Assembly: GCF_028368935.1 (NCBI RefSeq)
Contig: NZ_JAQNDK010000003.1
Coordinates: 1,839,843 to 1,903,842, forward strand
From: Sorangium aterium
GTDB lineage: Bacteria > Myxococcota_A > Polyangia > Polyangiales > Polyangiaceae
Direction: 5' to 3'
DNA: 64,000 nucleotides
In this document: piece after piece, positions 58,501-64,000 of the stretch
How the letters are laid out: each line of letters begins with the position of its first letter
How positions within the stretch are numbered: position 1 is the stretch's first letter
Position numbers and translations under genes: made by a program
Notes under the pieces: generated by a model
The model's database searches: none
The model's input: only the letters and a program-made list of their open reading frames with translations
What the model was told of the DNA's origin: nothing

Positions 58501-60647
58501 TCGCAGCTGGCGAGCATGAGCCGCCCGATGCGGAGGTGGACCTCCCGCTTGTGATCCTCGCTGATGAGCGAGTACGCCGCCTGCTGGACGCGATCGTGCA
58601 GGAAGCGGTAGTTGACGCGCCAGTCGACGCCGGTCTGCGCCTCGTCGTCGGTCGCGTGCGCGAGGCGGTAGTCGGTGTCCACGGGCGCGATCAGGCCCTC
58701 TTGCAGGATCTTCCACAGCGCGGCCACGGTCTCGTGCGCAGGCCGCTCGCTGATGACCGCGAGCGTGCGCAGGTCGAACTCGTGCCCGATGCAGGCCGCG
58801 AGGCGGAGGACGCGCACGAGCTCGGGCTCGAGCTCCCCGATCTTGCGCGCCATGAAGTCGACGACGTTGTCGGTGACCGTGCGCCGCCGGATGCCGTCGA
58901 GCTCCCATGTCCAGGCGCCCTTCTCGAAGCGGAGCAGGCCCTCCGTGTGGAGCGAGCCCAGGAACTGCCGCACGAAGAACGGGTTGCTCTGGGTCCGATC
59001 GAACACGACGCGGGCGAGCGGCTCGACGTCGGCGCGGGCCGCGGAGAGCGCGTCCGAGAGCAGCGCGATCACGTCGGCGAGGGCGAGCGGGCTCAGCTTG
59101 AGCTCACGGAGCGGCGCGCCTGCCTTCTCGATCTCGCCGAGCGCGACGCGGAGCGGGTGAGCCGCGTAGACCTCGTTGTCGCGGAAGGCGCCGAGGAGGA
59201 GCAGGTGGCCGCGCTCCGGATCGGCGGCCAGGACCTGGAGCAGCTTGAGCGAGGCCGGATCGGCCCATTGCAGATCGTCCAGGAAGAGGACGAGGGGGTG
59301 CTCGGCGGTCGCGAAGACGCGGACGAACGCCTTGAAGATCGCGTGAAAGCGGCCCTGCGCCTCCGCCGGCGGGAGCTGCTGGACCGGGGGCTGCTGGCCG
59401 ACGATCCACTCGAGCTCCGGGATGAGGTCGACGAGGAGCTGGCCGCTGCTCCCGAGCGCGCGGCCGAGCGCCGTGCTCCAGCGCGCGAGCTGCTCCGGTC
59501 GCTCGGTGAGGATGTGCCGGAGGAGCTCCCGGAAGGCGCGCGCGAGCGAGGCGTACGGCGCCCCGCGGTTCAGCTGCTCGAACTTGCCCGCGGTGAAGTA
59601 GCCGCCTCGCTGGGCGATGGCCCTGTGCATCTCGTTCACAAGGGCCGACTTGCCCATGCCCGCGTACCCCGACACGAGCAGGAGCTCGCCCTCCCCGCCG
59701 GCGGCGCGCTCGAAGGCGGCGAGCAGCGCGCGCTCCTCCTCGGCGCGGCCGTAGAGCTTCTGCGGGATGCGCAGCGTATCCGGGATGTCGCGCAGGCCGA
59801 GCGCGAAGGGCGCCACGGCGCCGGACGTCGAGAGCTGGCGGAGGCACGCGTCGAGGTCGGCGAAGAGCCCGAAGGCGCTCTGGTACCGGTCCTCCGCGTT
59901 CTTCTCGAGGAGCTTCATCACGATCCGGGACACCGCGTCGGGCACGCCCGGGACCTGCTCGGGCGGCGGCACCGGCGTCCGCGCGATGTGGCCATGGATG
60001 AGATCCAGCGGGTCGCTGCCGGTGAACGGCAGGACGCCGGTGAGCATCTGATAGAGGGTCACGCCGAACGAGTAGAGGTCGGTGCGGCGGTCGATCACGC
60101 GGTTCATCCGGCCGGTCTGCTCCGGCGACATGTACGCGAGCGTCCCCTCGAGCGCCTCGGGGCTTATCGCCTGCTGCGTCTCGTGCGGGAGGAGCGTCGC
60201 GATGCCGAAGCCGACGAAGTGGACCTCGAGCGTGTCCGGGTCGACGAGGAGGTTGTGCGGCTTGATGTCCTTGTGAATCACCTTGCGGCGGTGGAACTCG
60301 TCGAGGACCCGGGCCGCAGAGCGGGCGATCGTCAACGCCGCCTTGAGCTCCAGCCGGCCGGCGCGCAGGAGGTCGTGGAGCGTCGTCCTGCTCGGCCTCT
60401 CGAGCACGAGCGCGAGGCCGTTCCTGTGCTTCTCGAGCCCGTAGGCCTTGACGACGCCCTCGACGTCGAGCGCGCAGAGCACGTTGTACTCGTGCCGGAG
60501 CGCCGCGAGCTCACGCGCGCTCGGGAACTCGCTCTTCAGGACCTTGAAGACAGCAGGCTTGCGCTCGTCACCCCAGGTCCCTTCGAACACCTCGATGCTC
60601 GAGTCGACATAGATCGGCTGGCTCACGAAACACGTCGCGGAGAGCAT
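55566..60647 (-). CDS. 1693-residue pseudokinase-AAA ATPase-GAF-STAS signalling protein
   Basis: A cytoplasmic multidomain regulator. Residues 10-270 form a Hanks-type kinase fold with the phosphate-anchoring Lys (VFKVLK), HKDIKPHN and EGTLAYMSPEQTGRMN, but the DFG aspartate is Gly (VGFGIA, about 145-150). Residues about 296-600 are a large AAA/STAND ATPase with Walker A GYAGMGKSALV and Walker B LVLFLDDLQWADP. Residues about 620-1290 are TPR-like helical repeats. A GAF domain follows (about 1320-1480; LDKVIEQVLRSVIKSAGASR; YLENHLAEHAFTADRIELLR), then a coiled coil (about 1485-1560) and a C-terminal STAS domain (about 1570-1680; TVIIDVTGIKGVDQRVANAL). Similar myxobacterial proteins end in a histidine kinase; here STAS replaces it. 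Kinase activity is doubtful. Confidence 0.92.
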   Translation of the reverse strand: MLSATCFVSQPIYVDSSIEVFEGTWGDERKPAVFKVLKSEFPSARELAALRHEYNVLCALDVEGVVKAYGLEKHRNGLALVLERPSRTTLHDLLRAGRLELKAALTIARSAARVLDEFHRRKVIHKDIKPHNLLVDPDTLEVHFVGFGIATLLPHETQQAISPEALEGTLAYMSPEQTGRMNRVIDRRTDLYSFGVTLYQMLTGVLPFTGSDPLDLIHGHIARTPVPPPEQVPGVPDAVSRIVMKLLEKNAEDRYQSAFGLFADLDACLRQLSTSGAVAPFALGLRDIPDTLRIPQKLYGRAEEERALLAAFERAAGGEGELLLVSGYAGMGKSALVNEMHRAIAQRGGYFTAGKFEQLNRGAPYASLARAFRELLRHILTERPEQLARWSTALGRALGSSGQLLVDLIPELEWIVGQQPPVQQLPPAEAQGRFHAIFKAFVRVFATAEHPLVLFLDDLQWADPASLKLLQVLAADPERGHLLLLGAFRDNEVYAAHPLRVALGEIEKAGAPLRELKLSPLALADVIALLSDALSAARADVEPLARVVFDRTQSNPFFVRQFLGSLHTEGLLRFEKGAWTWELDGIRRRTVTDNVVDFMARKIGELEPELVRVLRLAACIGHEFDLRTLAVISERPAHETVAALWKILQEGLIAPVDTDYRLAHATDDEAQTGVDWRVNYRFLHDRVQQAAYSLISEDHKREVHLRIGRLMLASCEGAARDEALFDIVNHFNIAAPIVSSPAEQATAAELNLAAGRRAKAATAYEAAAGYLRAGMGFLPHGGFDDHHELALALHRERAEVESLCGAFEEAERLCAAALARARTAMDKVSVLLVQANQYLLQWRNHEATLVQKAGLRLLGCPIPEAREEVAALLERELEAVPVLLGARSIEELAHAPRTTNPEHPVTLELLVNLFFGAYNSSDQTLANLAIVKMVTLSLQHGNSDMSAFGYVAYGMVVGPLLGEYETAYRFGKMAVELADQLDNLVLRAKTYHIFSADVHSWTQPLRRADPYYDRVYDLGLQAGDWTAMGYMISQSGSDRLTYGMNLAELSQLTETHLAFLRRARSHDIIDILLAGVIQPLRCLQGLTRGRLSFDDDGFDEAAYAAKHGGSPYHMGWLYYAKIRNAYLFGDRASFADLMPKLAVIEGALPTHAKVPEATFYAGLMRIAAWESAEGAERREHEEHLLRLLGRMKRWADAGPDNVLHKHLLLLAEQARVEGRRAEAMDLYERGIEAARQADYINNQALGNELYGRFWLAQGRVEFAHIFLRRAVYLYERWGATEKAKALREELAPADPSALGQPLPLSPTGTALQGLVAGESFDLATVLSTAQAISSAIVLDKVIEQVLRSVIKSAGASRGFLILARGEVLTVEAMIAVGPDTVSLGLSMPLEARLDLARSVVHYVTRSREALVIGRAEDDPRLAGDPHVSARRPKSILGLPLLHQGRLSGVLYLENHLAEHAFTADRIELLRLLSSQAAVAVENALLYADLTAVSAELREANERLEQEVKERTEELSLANVRLSAQSAELRDANLRLLHELGERERAEAARAELQEEVIRFQRAKISELSTPLVPITSDVMVMPLIGTLDEERAHDVLTTLLDGATRSGTRTVIIDVTGIKGVDQRVANALLNAANALRLLGVQAVLTGIRGEVAQALLRLDIDMSRIVIRGTLQSGIAYAVGRSGGMSAPSTRR

Positions 60648-60988
60648 CTCACCTCGCCGGGGCGCCGGGCGGGCCCGCCGGCGCTGCTGCTCGCATCGAG
60701 CAGGCAGGACGGACGGTGTTCTCGCACAAGCGCACCATGGGCGGATTATGTCTAGATCGCTGCCCCCGAGTCACCACCGAAATCGGAACATTGATTCGTC
60801 CACGGTGATATTTTTCAGCATTTGTGCGCTAGATATCCAACTTGGACGGAGTCTGGCGTTCGCGCCCCGTCGCCGAGCGCGGCAGTGCGGCGCTGGCGCG
60901 GCGCTCCATGCGATGTGGGCTGGCCCTCGGAGGGCTGGACGGGGGATCGATCACGCGGCGCGCCGGGAGGGCGCGTCACGGGCGCAGG
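60648..60988. other. 341-bp region upstream of the giant kinase gene
   Basis: It contains an AT-rich stretch at about 60775-60840 that probably holds the promoter of the pseudokinase gene (minus strand). Open frames on the plus strand here extend as antisense to the VWA gene and are not counted. No terminator for the VWA gene upstream was recognised. Confidence 0.5.
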
Positions 60989-62221
60989 TCACTGCGGCAC
61001 CTCGACGGTGGGACAGCCGAACTCGACACGGACGCTCTCCGCTCCCATGGACTTCACGTGCTCGCACGTGGCGCCCTTGATCACGAGGGTGGGCGGGGTG
61101 GTCGAATCGTCGTAATCCCAGCCGTCGTCGCCCGGCCTCGGCAGCACCTCGTCGTCGATGAAGACGTTCACCTTCGCGCGGTCCGGCGGCTCGGCCTCCA
61201 GCGAGAGCTCGCAGGTCCTCACGAGATCCCTCGTGATGCTGGTCAGCGTGTCGCCGAGGCTCGCCGCGTCCACCACCTCGAAATAACGGGGCGAGGTCTC
61301 CGACGTGGCCGTGTCGCCCTCGACGGCGAGCTGGTCCAGCACGGCGGCATAGGCCGTCGCGCCGGGGATGCCGACGACGAAGGTCTTGATACCGGCCGCG
61401 CGCAGCTCCTTCACCCGCTGCACCGTGCGCGCGTCGTCCAGGCACACGTCCGTCAGGCCCGCGACGCAGCAGTTCGGCACGCCCGAAGGGCAGTCCCCAT
61501 CCATGTTCGTGGTGCAGGTCGCGGCCTCGCAGGTCATGGCCGGATCCTGGTTGCAGTTGGGACCGCCGTCGGTCGCCAGGAGGACGTACTTGTCACCTTC
61601 GAGGGCGCCGCCGGCTCCCACGGTGAGGTACCCGAGGGCGCGCGCGAGGGCGTCCGCGGTCGGCGTCGCGCCGCCGGGGTCGGTGGCATCCAGGAGGGTC
61701 TTGATGGCGGGGACCGATGTCTCGCCCGGCGCCACGGCCACGCTCAGGTCCTCGCCCGCCTCCATGCCGCAGTGGTCGTCGGAGGGAAAGAGCTGAAGCC
61801 CGACGGACATCCTGTCCTGGATCACGTCGAGCGCGGTGCCGAGGGCGCCCTTCATCATCGTCCAGCGGTCGCTCGCTTCCCACGCTTTGGTCATGCTGTC
61901 GGAGCGATCGAGCACGATCACGAGGTGAGCCTGCCGCGGCTGAGCTTCGACCTGCTGGCCGCCGCAGTCGCCGCCGCCCTCCCCCCCGCCCGAGCTGGCG
62001 CCCGGCCCGGACGCGATGAAGCCGCCTCCGAGGGAGGGCTCCCCGCCCGTTCCCCCGGAGTCCGTACCGCCGGAGCCGCCGTTTCCGGAGCCGCCGCCGC
62101 CCCCACCCGTTCCGCCATCCGATACCGAACATCCCGACGCGAGCGCCCAGCCCAGGCACCAGAGCGATGTCAGGAACAAGGAGCGGGCGTAGATCCCGCG
62201 GTTCTTGCCGGTCATATCCAT
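60989..62221 (-). CDS. VWA-domain lipoprotein
   Basis: A 410-residue exported protein (signal FLTSLWCLGWALASGC) with a Gly/Ser/Thr linker. The von Willebrand A domain (about 100-330) carries a complete MIDAS: DRSDSM (DxSxS), T in GGATPTADAL and D in LLATDGGPNC. Cys-rich insertions (CEAATCTTNM, CPSGVPNCC) suggest disulfides outside the cytoplasm. The C-terminal beta region (VNVFIDDEVLPRPGDDGWDY) ends in FGCPTVEVPQ. VWA lipoproteins of this type are numerous in Sorangium and probably mediate metal-dependent adhesion or protein binding. GAGGAGA precedes ATG 62221. It follows the Cys-rich lipoprotein gene by 50 bases, a likely operon. Confidence 0.88.
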   Translation of the reverse strand: MDMTGKNRGIYARSLFLTSLWCLGWALASGCSVSDGGTGGGGGGSGNGGSGGTDSGGTGGEPSLGGGFIASGPGASSGGGEGGGDCGGQQVEAQPRQAHLVIVLDRSDSMTKAWEASDRWTMMKGALGTALDVIQDRMSVGLQLFPSDDHCGMEAGEDLSVAVAPGETSVPAIKTLLDATDPGGATPTADALARALGYLTVGAGGALEGDKYVLLATDGGPNCNQDPAMTCEAATCTTNMDGDCPSGVPNCCVAGLTDVCLDDARTVQRVKELRAAGIKTFVVGIPGATAYAAVLDQLAVEGDTATSETSPRYFEVVDAASLGDTLTSITRDLVRTCELSLEAEPPDRAKVNVFIDDEVLPRPGDDGWDYDDSTTPPTLVIKGATCEHVKSMGAESVRVEFGCPTVEVPQ

Positions 62222-62271
62222 TCTCCTCGACACGAGTGAATCGACGCGAGTCAACGCGCCCGCACGCGGCG

Positions 62272-63993
62272 TCAGCCCGGAGGAATGCGGCAGATGCCGT
62301 TGTAACACTGCACGGTTCCGGCGTTGCAGCAGTCGGACGTCGCGCCGCAGAGCTGCCCGTACTCGGCGCATCGCGGCGGGGTGCCGCCCGCCCCGTCCGA
62401 GCCACCGCCGCCGCCGGCGCCGCCGGCTCCGCCGGTCGCGCTCGAGCTCCCGGTCGCGCCCGAGCTCCCGGTCGCGCCTGACGGGGAGTCCGTCGTGCAC
62501 GTGCCTGAAAGGGAGCCCGGCTCGTACTCGCACGTCGTTCCGACGCAGCAGTCGCCGTTGTTCGTGCAGGGTCCGCCCGCCGTGACACAGCGGGGCGTCG
62601 TCCCTCCGGGCGTGTCGTAACACTGGAGCTTGCCAGTTTCGCTATTCCGTACGCAGGGAGCGCCGTCGCAGCAGTCGTCGGCGGAGGCGCAGTCCTCGCC
62701 TGCCTGGCGGCAGGCCGTGAGCGCGTTGCACCGAGGCACGCCGAGGGCGTCGAGGCGGCAGTTGCTGGCGTGGCCCAGGTAGCTGCAGCAGTTGTTGGGA
62801 GCGCTGGTGGACGTATCCGAGCAATAGCTGTCCTTGAAGTGACAGACGCCGCCCTGGGGCGTGCAGCCGTTCGGGTTGCGGCAGCGGCCGATCTCCCCGT
62901 CCGGATCCCCCGACTTGTCGCAGACGACGTTGCCCGCGCCCGGCAGATCGGCCGTGGGATCGCCGCCGCAGCAGTCCTCGTTGCGCCGGCACAGGGCGCC
63001 GTTCACGCGGCAGCCGCTCGGCGGCTGGCAGACAGCGATCCCGGTGGGGCCGTACGGCGCGCAGACGCGGCTGCAGCAGAAGCCGCAGCTGTCGCAGACC
63101 GCGCCGTCGATGCCGCCGCTGCTGCAGCGGCTCGCCGTCGACGGCTCCGCGCCGCAGTAGCCCGCGGGGTCGGCTGTGTTCCGCTTCACGCACACGCCGG
63201 TACAGCAGTCGCTGTCGCCCTTGCAGACGTCGTTGCGCTGCACGCAGAACGAGGAGTAGAGGACACAGCGGTTGTCTCGCCCGCAGAGCTTGGAGCAACA
63301 CTGGCTGTCCTCGGTGCACGGGTTGCCGCCCGTCTGGCATGCGGTGGCGCCGTTGACGTCGCTGCACGTCCCGCCGACGCACATGCCGCTGCAGCACGCG
63401 GCGCCGCCTGCCGTGCAGTCGGATCCATCGGGGAGGCAGGCGGTCGCGCTGCACCTGCCCGAAGCGCAGTTGAGGGTACAGCACTCCGAGGATTCCTCGC
63501 AAGCGGCGCCGGTCCCGAGGCAGACGCTGAGCGGCGAGGCGCAGGTGCTCGTCGCGCTGTCGCAGATGCCGGAACAGCAATCTCCGGAGCGCGCGCACGT
63601 GGCCCCGTAGGGCTCGCAGGTCGGCACCTCGACCCCCGTGTCAGGACCGCCCGCGCCGCCGACGCCATCCGTGCCGCCGGCGCCCGCGCCGCTGGCGAGC
63701 GCACCGCCCGCGCCGCCCGCACCGCCGGCGCCCGCACCACCGACGCCTGTGCCCGCGCCGCCTTCTCCAGAGCCGCCCGCCGCGCCGGCGCCGCCCGTTC
63801 CGCTCATCCCGCCGCCGCCAGCGTTGGCCCCTCCGGAGCCGCTGGCGGAGGAGCTGCCCTCGGCTGCGCTGCTGGAGGGCCCTGACGTGTTGGCGACGCC
63901 ACCTTCGCCTCCCGAGCCCGTGCCTTCGGACGAGCCGCAGGCGCCGGAGAGCCATACGATGCCGACAGCCGCGAAGATTCGAGATACGCGCAT
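62272..63993 (-). CDS. Cysteine-rich repeat lipoprotein (Dickkopf/knottin-like)
   Basis: A 573-residue exported protein. The signal (IFAAVGIVWLSGAC) and a long Gly/Ala/Ser linker (about 20-120) precede about ten short cysteine modules of the form C-x6-C-x5-DCC-x3-C-x6-C. Examples are TCARSGDCCSGIC, ACEESSECCTLNC, PCTEDSQCCSKLC, VCKGDSDCCTGVC, DCASADDCCDGAPC and PCTNNGDCCVGTTC. The CC pair and spacing recall the disulfide-knotted colipase/Dickkopf repeats. A second Gly/Ser-rich linker (SGATGSSGATGSSSATG) precedes the last module (LCGATSDCCNAG). Such proteins are common on myxobacterial cell surfaces; the function is unknown. ATG 63993 is near the window edge, so its promoter is not visible. 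The VWA lipoprotein gene follows. Confidence 0.8.
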   Translation of the reverse strand: MRVSRIFAAVGIVWLSGACGSSEGTGSGGEGGVANTSGPSSSAAEGSSSASGSGGANAGGGGMSGTGGAGAAGGSGEGGAGTGVGGAGAGGAGGAGGALASGAGAGGTDGVGGAGGPDTGVEVPTCEPYGATCARSGDCCSGICDSATSTCASPLSVCLGTGAACEESSECCTLNCASGRCSATACLPDGSDCTAGGAACCSGMCVGGTCSDVNGATACQTGGNPCTEDSQCCSKLCGRDNRCVLYSSFCVQRNDVCKGDSDCCTGVCVKRNTADPAGYCGAEPSTASRCSSGGIDGAVCDSCGFCCSRVCAPYGPTGIAVCQPPSGCRVNGALCRRNEDCCGGDPTADLPGAGNVVCDKSGDPDGEIGRCRNPNGCTPQGGVCHFKDSYCSDTSTSAPNNCCSYLGHASNCRLDALGVPRCNALTACRQAGEDCASADDCCDGAPCVRNSETGKLQCYDTPGGTTPRCVTAGGPCTNNGDCCVGTTCEYEPGSLSGTCTTDSPSGATGSSGATGSSSATGGAGGAGGGGGSDGAGGTPPRCAEYGQLCGATSDCCNAGTVQCYNGICRIPPG

Positions 63994-64000
63994 ACACTTT

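Noticed and set aside
56271..60755. 1494-codon plus-strand open frame opposite the giant kinase
   Set aside because: The translation is rich in Arg/Glu/Leu/Val/His, without domain motifs or ribosome site; the minus strand encodes kinase, AAA, GAF and STAS domains.

Overview
The window is very GC-rich and has the hallmarks of a large myxobacterial genome of the Sorangium/Polyangium kind. It is full of lipoproteins with Gly/Ser/Thr-rich linkers, secreted polysaccharide hydrolases, Ser/Thr protein kinases, FHA-sigma54 activators, DUF1592/DUF1552 pairs, STAS and PAS regulators, and a MYXO-CTERM-like sorting tail. The genus is inferred from gene content and style, not from a marker gene. I found no rRNA, tRNA, CRISPR array, transposase or phage gene.

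Layout. Positions 1-4.7 kb hold the tail of a Uma2-type nuclease, a glutathione S-transferase, a DUF4336 protein, a small membrane protein divergent from an MmyB-type regulator, and a Ser/Thr kinase. 5.6-12.4 kb holds a multidomain nucleotide cyclase, an alpha/beta hydrolase, a methyltransferase broken by an apparent one-base deletion, an MFS exporter and its divergent DeoR-family regulator, which has four operator-like repeats. 12.4-20.2 kb is a polysaccharide-degradation block: GH11 xylanase, CBM3-FN3-GH16-like enzyme, FHA-sigma54 activator, and a chitinase with two nearly identical CBM5/12 modules. 20.4-26.6 kb has a Ser/Thr kinase with a partner envelope protein, then a divergent metal-resistance pair (CadD-like and CopA-like). 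26.8-37.9 kb has a MYXO-CTERM-like surface protein, a GH43-ricin galactanase-like lipoprotein, an NAD-dependent epimerase, a striking nested palindromic hexamer-repeat locus, the DUF1552/DUF1592 pair, and a metallo-beta-lactamase hydrolase divergent from a LysR regulator. 38-44 kb has several unknown exported proteins, including a likely permuted papain-fold peptidase, a PAS-STAS protein and uricase.

44.3-48.5 kb is the most interesting protein system. It encodes a CarH-like cobalamin-binding protein without a DNA-binding domain, followed by a histidine kinase and a translationally coupled receiver-kinase hybrid. The cobalamin protein keeps the W-x9-EH capping motif and the full H-x2-G/x41/S/GG signature, which suggests a B12-dependent light sensor that signals through phosphorelay. 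48.5-55.4 kb is a starch/sugar module: GH15-CBM20 glucoamylase plus an RbsABC-type importer. 55.6-60.6 kb encodes a 1693-residue kinase-AAA-GAF-STAS protein whose kinase domain has lost the DFG aspartate. The window ends with a VWA lipoprotein and a cysteine-rich repeat lipoprotein.

Functionally the window combines extracellular breakdown of xylan, beta-glucan, chitin, galactan and starch with a high density of signalling proteins: three Ser/Thr kinases or pseudokinases, two histidine kinases, a cyclase and two STAS proteins. Very long open frames lie opposite many genes. They are composition artefacts of high-GC codon use and are not annotated.
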